Positions 27,387-37,300 of a DNA stretch of 64,000 bases are shown in pieces. A program made the translations under genes and the position numbers. The notes below the pieces were generated by a model. That model had not been told where the DNA came from. It did no database searches and worked only from the letters and a program-made list of their open reading frames with translations. How positions within the stretch are numbered: the first letter of the stretch is position 1; the number at the start of each line of letters is the position of its first letter. Source of the stretch: Alphaproteobacteria bacterium (GTDB taxonomy: Bacteria > Pseudomonadota > Alphaproteobacteria > UBA3830); assembly GCA_017649895.1 (NCBI GenBank), contig JAGCFW010000008.1:1-64000 (forward strand), in the 5' to 3' direction.

Positions 27387-27938
27387 TTGTCAGTTGAGGT
27401 TTTTGGTAGCTCGGTAGTTGATAGATACGTAAAGGCCTTGTATGAGGTCAGCGTTGGGCGTGAGTCCGAATTCGTGCAGCAGGTTAAGGCAGTTCGTGAG
27501 GCGATTGAGTCTCTGGACAATCGCGAAGGGATTTTGCGTCGTTTTTCTCTGTTGGTTAAAGATGGCATGGCTTTCGTGGATACGTTGGTTTCCGAATTGG
27601 AACTACTTCCGGAAATCGGGAACTTTTTAAAATTAATATTAAGCAACAAGAGATTTTCAATCATTTTAGACATCTGTACGGCCTTCGAAAAATTTTGCGA
27701 TCGAATGAACGACAAAAAGGTTTTTTATGTAACCTATGCAAAGGATTTTTCGGAAAAAAGCAGGACACAGCTTTCTCAGTGCCTGCAGGAAATGATTGGT
27801 GGGACGATAGAATTCGTTGTACGACAAGATAAATCGCTGATCGGCGGGCTGCAAATTCGCTATGGTTCGAAGATTTTGGATTATTCCGTGAAATCAAAGA
27901 TTGATCGCCTAAAAAAATCTATGCGTGGCGAAAACTAA
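27387..27938 (+). CDS. atpH: ATP synthase F1 delta subunit
   Basis: A 183-aa protein matching AtpH, the stator part linking F1 to the b subunits. Seen: VVDRYVKALYEVS at the N-terminus and VRQDKSLIGGLQIRYGSKILDYSVKSKIDRL at the C-terminus, the family signature. I start at TTG 27387 because GGTGGAG lies six bases upstream and the length then fits; longer starts run into the preceding terminator. A TTGAAA-N17-TATCCT promoter lies at 27330-27358. Oddly it stands alone: atpA, G, D and C do not follow. Confidence 0.88.
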   Translation: MSVEVFGSSVVDRYVKALYEVSVGRESEFVQQVKAVREAIESLDNREGILRRFSLLVKDGMAFVDTLVSELELLPEIGNFLKLILSNKRFSIILDICTAFEKFCDRMNDKKVFYVTYAKDFSEKSRTQLSQCLQEMIGGTIEFVVRQDKSLIGGLQIRYGSKILDYSVKSKIDRLKKSMRGEN

Positions 27939-28130
27939 GATATTTTTTAGGTCGTTTTCTGATTAGAAAATGTCAGACCGAGGAAATTTTCGTTTTTAAC
28001 ACCGCAACCTCAAAGGTTTTGCAATCTTAATCGTCAATAAAAAACAGAGGGAATCTTTTTTGATTTACGATTATCTATATCCCCCTTTAACTTGAGCGAG
28101 GTATTTTTCTTAATTCGATTTTTCAGATAT

Positions 28131-28616
28131 TTACAGTTTCGCTTTTCCTTGAGCCATTTTTAGGCGCACATGTCTAACTGACGCTTCTTTTTTGGCCATC
28201 TCTATATTTTTTTTTAATTCTTCCTCTTTTTTCTTGGCCATCTCTATATCTCTTTCTAACTCGCTTCTCTTACTTTCTAAAATTTGAAGTTCATGTCGAC
28301 ATTTTTCTATATTCACTCCCAAAATCGTTATTTTATTATGGACGTGTCTAAGAAATTTACGAAATATCTGCATGTTCCGGATTGAATCCTGAAAAAAGCG
28401 TTTAGATTTGACAATGTCCTTTCCCTCATGATTCAACACAACATTCGACTGTATCATTTCATTGAGGTCTTGGCTGAGACGTTGTTCCTCGTTCTGAAGC
28501 AAAACCGCCTTATTACACTCTCTTCCCTGTGCTTTTTGTAAATGAACAAAAGGCATTGCCCTCGAACAAAAACAAACAACCGAGTAACAACAGGTAATTA
28601 ACAACTTAAATTTCAT
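28131..28616 (-). CDS. Small exported coiled-coil protein
   Basis: A 161-aa protein, unrecognised. The ATG is preceded by AAGGA. A signal peptide (KLLITCCYSVVCFCSRA) is followed by an almost entirely helical protein whose C-terminal half is a charged coiled coil with a short repeat (IEMAKKKEEELKK / NIEMAKKE, a 14-residue period). It sits between atpH and murA on the opposite strand. Likely secreted; function unknown. Confidence 0.65.
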   Translation of the reverse strand: MKFKLLITCCYSVVCFCSRAMPFVHLQKAQGRECNKAVLLQNEEQRLSQDLNEMIQSNVVLNHEGKDIVKSKRFFQDSIRNMQIFRKFLRHVHNKITILGVNIEKCRHELQILESKRSELERDIEMAKKKEEELKKNIEMAKKEASVRHVRLKMAQGKAKL

Positions 28617-28876
28617 TTTCTGTTCCTTTTTTTGAGGATGATATCACATGAAAAAGATTCGGGTAAAGTTGATATTCGCCTCCGGTGAATATTTGCAAAC
28701 TTGGCAGGAGATTATCTTTTTAGGATTTAAACAAAAATATTTTGATCGAAGGTTGGAGACGAAAAATTTTCGTATTCAACTGAAATCTTTCTGAAAACTT
28801 CCATAATACGTGTTTCCTTCCTTGAAAACTCAAGATTTTATATGGTACTCTTTCCCTGTATTTTTGGAGAAAACCA

Positions 28877-30148
28877 GTGGAAAAAATCCGCGTTTACGGA
28901 GAACAGAAAGTTAACGGCAAGGTTCACATTTCGGGAGCAAAAAATGCAGCCCTGCCTTTATTAGCCTCCGCGATTTTATCGGAGGAAGGCTTAACTTTGA
29001 AAAATGTACCGCCTCTTTCCGACATATCTACGATGATCGCGTTGTTGGAAACCCTGGGTATCGAATGCGTCGTGAGTTCGGCAGGGGATTATTCCGAGAC
29101 GGTGACTTGCAAGACGGATTCCATTGATAATTTTACCGCTCCTTATGCAATAGTGAAGAAGATGAGAGCCTCCATTTTGGTGCTGGGACCGCTGTTGGCT
29201 CGGTTCGGACATTGCAGCGTTTCGTTGCCGGGTGGATGTGCGATTGGAGTGCGTCCGATAGATTTGCACCTGAAGGGATTGATGGCGATGGGAGCTGAAG
29301 TCGATCTCAAAGACGGATATGTTCAAGCAAAGGCACAAAAAGGGCTAAAGGGAACGGAGTTTGAATTTCCGATTTCGACTGTAACAGGAACGGAAAATTT
29401 GCTTATGGCGGCAGTAATAGCTGACGGAGAAACCGTTCTGAAAAATGCGGCACGCGAGCCTGAAATCGTAGACCTCGCTAACTGTTTGAAAAAAATGGGA
29501 GCTAAGATTGAAGGAGAAGGCACCTCGGAAATCAGGGTGGTCGGAGTTCCTCGTCTGCATCATGCCGAACACTCGGTGTTGGTGGATCGTATCGAGGCCG
29601 GAACTTATGCGGTTGCTGCGGCGATTACCAAAGGACAGGTGGATTTGATCGGCGGAAATTTCAGAAAGTTGCTACCGACTTTTATCGAAAAAATGGAGGA
29701 GTGTTCTCTGATATTTGAGGATATTCCAAATGGTATTCGAGCAAAATCCGCCGGAGAAATTCGACCGATTGATTTTCAGACCGAGCCTTTTCCGGGATTT
29801 CCGACAGATTTGCAAGCGCAAACCATGGCATTGCTGTGCTTGGCAAGCGGAAAATCGGTTATAGATGAAAAAATTTGGGAAAATCGGTTCATGCATGTTG
29901 CTGAGTTGGCTCGAATGGGAGCGGATATCTCGGTTTCCGGATCGCAAGCGACGGTTTGCGGAGTTGATCATTTAGTCGGCGCTCCGGTAATGGCGACGGA
30001 TTTGAGAGCTTCATTCAGTTTGGTTTTAGCGGGGCTTGCGGCAAAAGGAGAAACTCTCGTAGATAGGGTGTATCATTTAAACAGAGGTTATTGTTGCGCA
30101 GAAAAGAAATTAGCGGATTGTGGTGTAAGGGTTGATAGAATAAAGTAG
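28877..30148 (+). CDS. murA: UDP-GlcNAc 1-carboxyvinyltransferase MurA
   Basis: A 423-aa enzyme transferring enolpyruvate from PEP to UDP-N-acetylglucosamine, the first committed step of peptidoglycan synthesis in the cytoplasm. Seen: HISGAKNAALPLLASAIL, the active-site loop PGGCAIGVRPIDLH with the catalytic/fosfomycin-target Cys at residue 121, RIEAGTYAVAAAIT, and PGFPTDLQAQ. GTG start at 28877 after GGAG. Heads the run murA-trxA-rsmG-addB. Confidence 0.95.
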   Translation: MEKIRVYGEQKVNGKVHISGAKNAALPLLASAILSEEGLTLKNVPPLSDISTMIALLETLGIECVVSSAGDYSETVTCKTDSIDNFTAPYAIVKKMRASILVLGPLLARFGHCSVSLPGGCAIGVRPIDLHLKGLMAMGAEVDLKDGYVQAKAQKGLKGTEFEFPISTVTGTENLLMAAVIADGETVLKNAAREPEIVDLANCLKKMGAKIEGEGTSEIRVVGVPRLHHAEHSVLVDRIEAGTYAVAAAITKGQVDLIGGNFRKLLPTFIEKMEECSLIFEDIPNGIRAKSAGEIRPIDFQTEPFPGFPTDLQAQTMALLCLASGKSVIDEKIWENRFMHVAELARMGADISVSGSQATVCGVDHLVGAPVMATDLRASFSLVLAGLAAKGETLVDRVYHLNRGYCCAEKKLADCGVRVDRIK

Positions 30149-30163
30149 AAAGAGGAGTTGGCT

Positions 30164-30469
30164 ATGTTGCATACAGATGAAACGAACTTTCAGGAAAATG
30201 TTTTAGATAAGGACTTTGCGGTCGTGGATTTTTCCGCCGAGTGGTGCGGTCCGTGTAGAATGATTGGTCCGTTTTTGGAATCGATTGAAAAGCAACTGGG
30301 GATCGAAATCATGCAGGTCAATATCGATGAGTCCCCGAATGTTTCCGCCAAATACGAAGTGATGAGTATTCCGACCGTCATGATATTCAAGAAGGGCGAA
30401 AAAGTCGCGGAAAACATTGGTGCCGCGTCAAAAGCTCGACTTACCGAGTGGATCAAAAGCCATCAGTAA
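30164..30469 (+). CDS. trxA: Thioredoxin
   Basis: A 101-aa thioredoxin with the redox motif WCGPCR (about residues 27-32), VVDFSAEWCGPC before it, and the conserved SIPTVMIFKKGE with its cis-proline. Cytoplasmic disulfide reductase. Start at ATG 30164, six bases after AGGAG; an in-frame TTG two codons earlier is less likely. Lies 15 bp after murA and 6 bp before rsmG, so probably cotranscribed. Confidence 0.95.
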   Translation: MLHTDETNFQENVLDKDFAVVDFSAEWCGPCRMIGPFLESIEKQLGIEIMQVNIDESPNVSAKYEVMSIPTVMIFKKGEKVAENIGAASKARLTEWIKSHQ

Positions 30470-30475
30470 TTCAGG

Positions 30476-31144
30476 ATGTTTCACGTGGAACAATTTACAA
30501 ACCATCAAAAAATGTTTCACGTGGAACACTTGCCGAAAGATATCCGAAATAATCTGGAAATTTATAAAAATCTTTTATTAAAATGGCAGAAAGCAATTAA
30601 TTTGGTTTCACGTGGAACATTGAACAACATTTGGGCAAGGCATATTGAGGATAGTTTGCAATTGATTCCTTTTTTAAGAGGCAGAACGGTTCTGGACGTC
30701 GGCTCGGGAGGCGGTTTCCCGGGAATGGTACTCGCCATCGTCAGTAAAAACATCGAATTCTTGAACCAGTTTGGAATTAACGAAAGTTTCGATGTGACCT
30801 GCGTGGATTCGGATCAAAGAAAAATGACCTTCTTATCGGAAGTCGCCCGACAGACTTCAGCAAAGGTTGAGCTTGTTCTAAATCGTATAGAAAATGTCGA
30901 TGGCAAATTCGATACTCTCACTGCCAGAGGGTTCGCTGAATTGAAAGTTTTGATCGGATTTGCGAAAAAATATTCGAATTACGGCGTATTTTTAAAAGGG
31001 AAAAAGGTCGAGCAGGAAATCGAAGATGCCTCGAAATTTTTTCGGTTTGACTATGAAATTTTTAACAGCGTAACCGACGAATCCGGACGCATTATTTTGG
31101 TGTACAATATAGAAGATGTCGAAAATCTACAACATTCCGCTTGA
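30476..31144 (+). CDS. rsmG: 16S rRNA m7G527 methyltransferase RsmG (GidB)
   Basis: A 222-aa SAM-dependent methyltransferase that modifies G527 of 16S rRNA. Seen: LLLKWQKAINLVS, HIEDSLQLIPFL, the SAM-binding VLDVGSGGGFPGMVLAIV, DSDQRKMTFLSEV and LTARGFAELKVLI. The first codons are written by parS-like sites (MFHVEQ and MFHVEH each come from one). The start could be 30476 or 30512. The 3' end overlaps addB by 29 nt. Confidence 0.93.
   Translation: MFHVEQFTNHQKMFHVEHLPKDIRNNLEIYKNLLLKWQKAINLVSRGTLNNIWARHIEDSLQLIPFLRGRTVLDVGSGGGFPGMVLAIVSKNIEFLNQFGINESFDVTCVDSDQRKMTFLSEVARQTSAKVELVLNRIENVDGKFDTLTARGFAELKVLIGFAKKYSNYGVFLKGKKVEQEIEDASKFFRFDYEIFNSVTDESGRIILVYNIEDVENLQHSA
30477..30492. promoter_or_regulatory. 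parS-like centromere site 1
   Basis: TGTTTCACGTGGAACA, matching the ParB-binding consensus TGTTnCACGTGnAACA. Lies at the start of rsmG. Confidence 0.88.
30513..30528. promoter_or_regulatory. parS-like centromere site 2
   Basis: An identical copy of TGTTTCACGTGGAACA, 36 bp after the first. Confidence 0.88.
30604..30619. promoter_or_regulatory. parS-like centromere site 3
   Basis: GGTTTCACGTGGAACA, one base off the consensus at the first position, within the codons for LVSRGT of rsmG. Confidence 0.7.
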
Positions 31145-33752
31145 GTGCAATTTTTTTCAAGAGCTCGCCAAAATTATATCGGCGGAAATTAATGTAACAA
31201 AGATTTTCCTGCCAAATAATCGAAGTTGTCGAGCATTTAAGCGCGAAATCTCCAAATTTAACTGCATTGCGCCCGAGATAATTTCGATCTCCGACATTTT
31301 AAATTTCCCTGACATAAATTTTCTTCTGTTAAAATTTTTGCGCGACAACACTTATTCCGTTCCGTTCAGTACACTGTTTGACCTGTCCGAGAGCTTGTCT
31401 TCGCTGATACGAAATTTAATTTTCAACCGAGCTGATTATCGAAAATTGATGGTTCCCGAAAAATTTAACGACAGCTGGAAGAGTACTTTGTTTATTTTGG
31501 ATAAAATTCTAGAAAATTCTGAAATTTCAGAGTTCAAAAACAATCTCGAAACGAAGCTAAACGACTTTTTTTCGTCGCTTGACGGAGAAAAAATCGTTGT
31601 CGCGGGACTGCTGGAAGAGAATTTTTACAATCGGCGACTGTATTTACAAGCCTTGGATTCCGGATTAATCGTGGTCAGTGGTTTAGAAAATGAAGACGGA
31701 GATAATTTCAAAAAAATCAATCACTTGTTTAAAGATAAGTGGACTCAGTTGGAAATCAAAAATGTCAAGGCGAAACAAAAAATTCCCGCGGACAGAAAAA
31801 TTATCGAGACGACGGATAATTCCGATGAGGCTCTCGCGGTTTCTTTGACGACAAGAAAAGCTCTGGCGCAAAACGAGTCTGTCCTGATCGTTTCTTCCAA
31901 TCTTGCTCTGACTCAAAAAATCAAGACGGAACTGCTGAAGTGGGATATCGTTGCGGATGACTCCTCGGGAACAGCACTGCACTGCACTTTGGTCGGGCAA
32001 ATAATTTCGCAAATAATTTTCGCAATCGAACACGATTTTCAAAATGCTGATGTCATCAATTTGTTAAAGTTCAACGATTCAATAAAAATTTCCGCTTTTG
32101 AATTGGAAGATTTTTTGCGAAAAAAGGAGTATTATCCTCAAAATTTCTTCCAAACTTTTAATATGTTTTGGCCGGAAGAGAGGGCGAATTTTTCAAAAAT
32201 CGAATTTAAAGCCTCTGAGCGTACAGAAAATCTTTTCGAGGATAGAATTTATACGGAAGAAGCTCCAAACTCGCTTCTCGTTGAATCTGACGAGGAAAAA
32301 TTTTCAACACTTCCGCCTAACAAGAAAAAATCTCCGTTCGAAAAGCTCGCGGAATTTGTTTTTCGCCTGAAGGAGTTTTCGAAATTTCCGGATAACGCCG
32401 ACTTCAATTTTTGGCGGGAATATTTTTCGGATTTTATAAATTTGCTAAATGAGTCCGCAGCAGTAAGGTTCGCTGAAATCCTGCAACCGCAGGAATTTGA
32501 AAACATTTCGCTTACTGAATTTTGTATTTTCCTGAAAAATCACTTTTTGAACAGCTCTTTACGCGAAAATATCAGCTACACGCCCGGAGTGGTGATTCTG
32601 GGAATTCTCGAATCACAGCTTGCAGACGCGGATCAGATTATTATTTGCGGAGCGAACGAAAATTCGTGGAAATCCTCGGGTTCGAGCGATTTCTGGATGA
32701 GCGATTCGATGCTGCAACAGCTGGAAATCAACACTGTTGACGAACGCAACGAATTTTACGCCTGCGTGTGGGAAAAATTGATCAACAAACCGAAAGTTTT
32801 GGTGACTCGTTCTGTCATGGAGAATGGCGAGCAGGCGCAGCACTACAGCCGATTAAAAAATTACGAGTTAAAACAAGATGTCATTTGCAAAAATTTGATG
32901 CGTAAAATAAAATCCCCGTCGAAATTTTCTCCCGTCAGTTTCAGCGCCCCATCTCCTGCCGTGAAATTCCGCCCGACAACTTTTTGGGTTTCGGATTTGG
33001 ATTCGTTGATCAGCAATCCTTACGTTTATTATGCAAAAAAAATTCTGCGCCTGAAGGAATTATCTCCTGTCAATTCGAGAAAAAATTTGAAGGGCAATAT
33101 AATTCACAAAATTTTCGATGATTTTGTGAAAAAACGCGTTCGCGACGATAAATTTCGCTTTTTACGTGAACTTTTCGAGAAAATTTGCCGCGAAAGATTC
33201 ATAAATTCGGAAAATTTCGGACTTTGGTACTTCAATGTCGACTCGATTCTGAAATTTTTTATTGATAATTTCAACGACAATTCGAAAAATTTTTCGGAAA
33301 TTGAGGGAAAAATAGGTTTAGAAATTTTACGTGAAGATAAAAAAATTCAGGTGGAGATTGCATCGAAGGCGGACCGATTGGAACTCGATTCGGATGGAAA
33401 TATTTCGATTATTGATTACAAAACTGGAGAAATTCCCAGCTTAAAAAAGGTAAAGGATGGAGAAAAAATACAACTTCCAGTTGAAAGTATAATCGCTTCA
33501 AAAAATGGGTTCAAGTTGGGAAAAACAGACGTAAAAACCATGAGTTTTTGGCAACTAAAACCCCGAGAAAAACACATAGTATATATCTCAAAAACGAGAG
33601 AAGATACGAAACTAATCTGCGAAAATGTTTTTGAAAAAATCCTAGAGATTTTGCACGATTATTTTGCTCTTGAAACACCTTATGAAATCAATCGAGACGA
33701 CAAATATAATAAAATCTATATACAACTTTCGCGTGTAAAAGAAGTCTCATAA
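31116..33752 (+). CDS. addB: AddB, repair helicase-nuclease subunit
   Basis: An 878-aa protein of the alphaproteobacterial AddB family, which with AddA processes double-strand DNA ends for recombination. Seen: the N-terminal VTKIFLPNNRSCRAFKRE region, LESQLADADQIIICGANENSWKS (helicase-like), and a C-terminal PD-(D/E)XK nuclease (KIFDDF; KADRLELD, IIDYKTGEIP, LPVESIIA). It is shorter than many AddB proteins (about 1000 aa). No addA follows, although the two are usually adjacent. Codon use drifts very AT-rich. Overlaps the rsmG 3' end. Confidence 0.85.
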   Translation: MSKIYNIPLECNFFQELAKIISAEINVTKIFLPNNRSCRAFKREISKFNCIAPEIISISDILNFPDINFLLLKFLRDNTYSVPFSTLFDLSESLSSLIRNLIFNRADYRKLMVPEKFNDSWKSTLFILDKILENSEISEFKNNLETKLNDFFSSLDGEKIVVAGLLEENFYNRRLYLQALDSGLIVVSGLENEDGDNFKKINHLFKDKWTQLEIKNVKAKQKIPADRKIIETTDNSDEALAVSLTTRKALAQNESVLIVSSNLALTQKIKTELLKWDIVADDSSGTALHCTLVGQIISQIIFAIEHDFQNADVINLLKFNDSIKISAFELEDFLRKKEYYPQNFFQTFNMFWPEERANFSKIEFKASERTENLFEDRIYTEEAPNSLLVESDEEKFSTLPPNKKKSPFEKLAEFVFRLKEFSKFPDNADFNFWREYFSDFINLLNESAAVRFAEILQPQEFENISLTEFCIFLKNHFLNSSLRENISYTPGVVILGILESQLADADQIIICGANENSWKSSGSSDFWMSDSMLQQLEINTVDERNEFYACVWEKLINKPKVLVTRSVMENGEQAQHYSRLKNYELKQDVICKNLMRKIKSPSKFSPVSFSAPSPAVKFRPTTFWVSDLDSLISNPYVYYAKKILRLKELSPVNSRKNLKGNIIHKIFDDFVKKRVRDDKFRFLRELFEKICRERFINSENFGLWYFNVDSILKFFIDNFNDNSKNFSEIEGKIGLEILREDKKIQVEIASKADRLELDSDGNISIIDYKTGEIPSLKKVKDGEKIQLPVESIIASKNGFKLGKTDVKTMSFWQLKPREKHIVYISKTREDTKLICENVFEKILEILHDYFALETPYEINRDDKYNKIYIQLSRVKEVS

Positions 33753-34331
33753 CAGCTTCATTTAAAATATCGGTCTCTCAACCTTGAAATTTTAAAATTC
33801 AACGAAAAATTTACCGAAATGAAGCGTTATTTGAGCCAAAAATTTCGAAAATATTTGTTTAAAATCTAAAATTTTTGAAAAAATTTATAAAAATTTAACG
33901 TTTTATTAACAAATTTCGGATATCCTTACAACAAAAGCGGAGATTGTCTGCCGAGTCTGCGCGTCGATGAGTTTTTGTAGTCAATCAATTGGGTAGTAGT
34001 GTCGAACGTATCTCTTTTTGCAGAGATGCGTGCTTGGAGTTTATGCTCCTGCACGGCCTTCGAAAAGAATACGTTAAAGAAAAAAGCATTTCTTTGTGGG
34101 TATGTGCGGAATTTTTGGCAGATATTCGTGGCGAAAGTGCGCGGATGCGTTTTTCGGGCGCGATACGCTGAGGTTTGTGTGTTCTTCGGGAATGGACAAA
34201 ATCTCTCTCGCAGAGACTCGGCGAAAATGTGCTGATGTGTCTCGTTGTTGGGGATGTTCGGCAAAAGTGCTCAGAGGGTGTAGCAAGATTTATACGTCCT
34301 TTGGAATGTGCGGAAAGTAAAGGAGAATGAA
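33753..34331. other. Gap with GC-richer block and hairpins
   Basis: The first about 170 bp are very AT-rich. From about 33940 to 34290 the composition becomes clearly richer in G (TG and GCG runs) without a convincing gene. It holds hairpins ATCTCT-TTTTGC-AGAGAT (34010-34027) and TCTCT-CGC-AGAGA (34204-34216), and three related strings of the type GGCGAAAGTGCGCGGATGCG around 34130, 34220 and 34260. No promoter is obvious for the following gene except from within this block. Confidence 0.5.
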
Positions 34332-37300
34332 ATGAGAGTTATAATTTTGAACATGATTGTTTTGGGGGCGGTGTCTTGCCTTGTGGAGAATGACGTTTTT
34401 GCCGGAAATATTGACCCTAACAAACATGCAAAAGAATCTACAATATCCCAATCTGAGAACTTATTAGGTACAGAAGACCTTTCGGATTCTTTTGACCAAC
34501 TATTCTTCTTAGATGAGTCAGAAAAGAATAGTGAAAGCTTGAATAATTCTGACAGCAAAAATAAGAAAGATAATCATACTTCTTCTAATGGAAAAAAGTC
34601 CAAAAAACGCAAGAAACATCGTAAGAAAAATAAAAATAATGCTTCTTATGAAACAAATAATTTTGCGCCTTATAATAGACAACCAACATATTCTATGGAA
34701 AATGATCTCAAAGAAAATATTAATATCCTTAATGGACTTTCTGATTCTAAATCATCCAATGAAAGTTTTTCGAAGTCAGAGAAGAATAGTGAAGGTAATG
34801 AGAAATATAATAATAATTTGAAACAGAATTATGATTCCGAATCAAAAACAGAACAGGATTTTTATACTCAAACAGAGGACAATCTTTCTCAATCCGAATC
34901 AGGAACAGAGAGTGGCTTGCCATCAACGCAGCCAACGCTGAACGGTAATACGAATGTATCGACACAATCTCCGGCTCAGAAGGGAAACGCAAACGTACCA
35001 CCGCCTCCGCCGCCTCCGGCTATGATGGGAAATACAAACGTACCACCGCCTCCGCCACCTCCGGCTATGATGGGAAATACAAACGTACCACCGCCTCCGC
35101 CACCTCCGGTTATGATGGGAAATACGAATGTACCACCGCCTCCGCCACCTCCGGCTATGATGGGAAATACGAATGTACCACCGCCTCCTGGATCTCCTGT
35201 TTCAACAGAAGTGAACGTGAGTGACCTAGTGAGAGATTTAAGAGATAAGCTGAACGATCTTCTGGTGTCTGACGGCGTAATACAAATGGCAAATATTGTG
35301 AATTTCTATTTACAGGGCAATAAGGAGGTAATCTCTGAAGGAATTGGTGTTTCTGGTGGCGCCGCGTCTCTTTTGATTAATCGACTGAACAAGGAGCTGG
35401 AAGTTTTGGAAAAAAAGTTCGCGAGCGACCCCACCATCAAGGAATTCCGCGATTTGTTGAAATCCCTGCGAGGCCCTCTGCAAAAATTGAACAAACAGTC
35501 GTACTATGCGATTGATTCCGACAGAGGAAAATTTTTCAAAGACATATCACAGGAAATTAAAAGAATTGCTGCCTCATATTTTTCAAAATTCATGGAATCG
35601 GGCGAAAATCTGAAATCGATTCCGAATTTGATAGCTTCATTAAAAGAAGCAGATATTATTATGGAAAGAGCTGTAGTTCTGTCCAACAGTTTCAGCAATT
35701 TAGTGGATCTATCTGAGATGCCAAGAATCGAAGAGTTTACCGAAGGAGCGACATTGGATGCCATTGAGATTATAAGACTAAAGCGATTTTTTGCAGCAAA
35801 ACTCAAGGAAGCCAATTCGGCGTCTTCGAACAGCACTGCCGAGGGAAATGCCTCGACATCCTCAAAGCAAGTTGACGTAAAACCTTTGAGCGGCTCCATA
35901 ACTTTGCCAACGGGGAACTCTGTTACCGAAAAAGTTGTCGTGGAGAAGGCGCTTCACTGTATCGAAGAAACATTAAGTGGAAACGATCAGTTATCGGTAT
36001 TGGTGGATATACGAGACATCTTAAACAACAACTATACGGCAATCGTGTCGAAAGAGGAGGGGAATACTCCGCTGAACGTTATCCGTCGACTCAGTGATCG
36101 TATAAAAAACGTCGGAACCTTAGTAGGAGAGGCCGGTAAGATAGAGAAGACAAAGATAAAGACAGAGAAGGGCGAGGATAAAGAAGTAGAGAGAAACAAC
36201 AACTACAGTCAATTCGGCAAAATGTTTACGGGATCGGACGATGCGTACGGAACAGCGCTAATTCCTTCAATAAATAAATGGATTAGCTCCGAAAAATTCG
36301 CTGAATTCAATGTTAACGAGATAGCTGCTGCATTTAGAGGAAAACAGCTTACCAAAGATAAAAACGTAATCGAGGAGTATTTAAGATTACTCACCGAAGA
36401 TAAGGCTTTGTGCGGTAAATCCTTTTCCAACAGTATAATAGACAAAATGAACAGCAACGCGAAGTTTAAATCAAGTGTTTATGCTTTTGCAGCTATTCAG
36501 AGTAAACAAAAGACTGAATCAAAGATGGAAGATCATCAATTTTTGTTTGAAATAATGGCTGGCGATGGAAAGACAAAGCTCGGAACATCATCCGACCCTA
36601 ACAGAGACAAAAACATGATTTCTTTTTCTGCATTAAAGAAAAATTGCGAAAAATATATAGAGGGGATGGCCTCTATCGATAAAGATATAATAGCAATTCC
36701 GGATATATTGAAAAAAGCAGAAAGGAGTTTTTCAACAAAAATTGATAATAAGGGATTTGCAGAATACGTAAATAGCATTCTTAAAGAATATTTTGTCTTT
36801 GATAATTTTGTCACGTCTAGCGATCGAATAACCCTTGGCGTAGTTAACGCGAAAAAAGGATTGTTATCTGAGAAAGATATTCCTAACGTCGTATTTGCTT
36901 TAGCTCAAAATTGCGGTCTAGCTGTCAAGCAGCCTGCTTTGCCGTTATTCTCGACATCGAAGGATACAGATAACATTTGGGTATTCAAGATGTCACGGGA
37001 CTTGTTTGAGATAATTTCCAAAACAAAAAAGGCGATTTTGGATGCACATGCTCAGATTTTTTCCGGAAAGAAGGAAATTACGGGAACAAAAATCGAAGAA
37101 ATTATAAAAGAACTTGAGAATCTGGAAAAGTTGATAGGAAACGCAATATATCAAGATGAAGTACTGGAAAACGTTGTTCAGGGATTGAGTATTTCGGTTT
37201 CGAAAACAAAAGCAGATGCAAAGGAAGAAGCGGGGAGAGTTCCTGCGGAAAACATCGATGAAATAAAACTCGGTAAAATTACAGATCAGGTGCAAAATTT

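Noticed and set aside
28648-28794. 48-codon frame ahead of murA (MKKIRVKLIFASGEYL...)
   Set aside because: It has a plausible GAGG site but lies in the upstream region of the divergent exported protein gene, and it has no recognisable family; too weak to call.
33926-34264. 112-codon minus-strand frame in the GC-richer block
   Set aside because: Overlapping frames of similar length exist on both strands and the composition looks like repeat DNA, not codon usage.
34982-35200. Regularly spaced repeats as a possible CRISPR array
   Set aside because: The 45-bp units are contiguous, in frame, and code poly-proline; there are no unique spacers and no cas genes.
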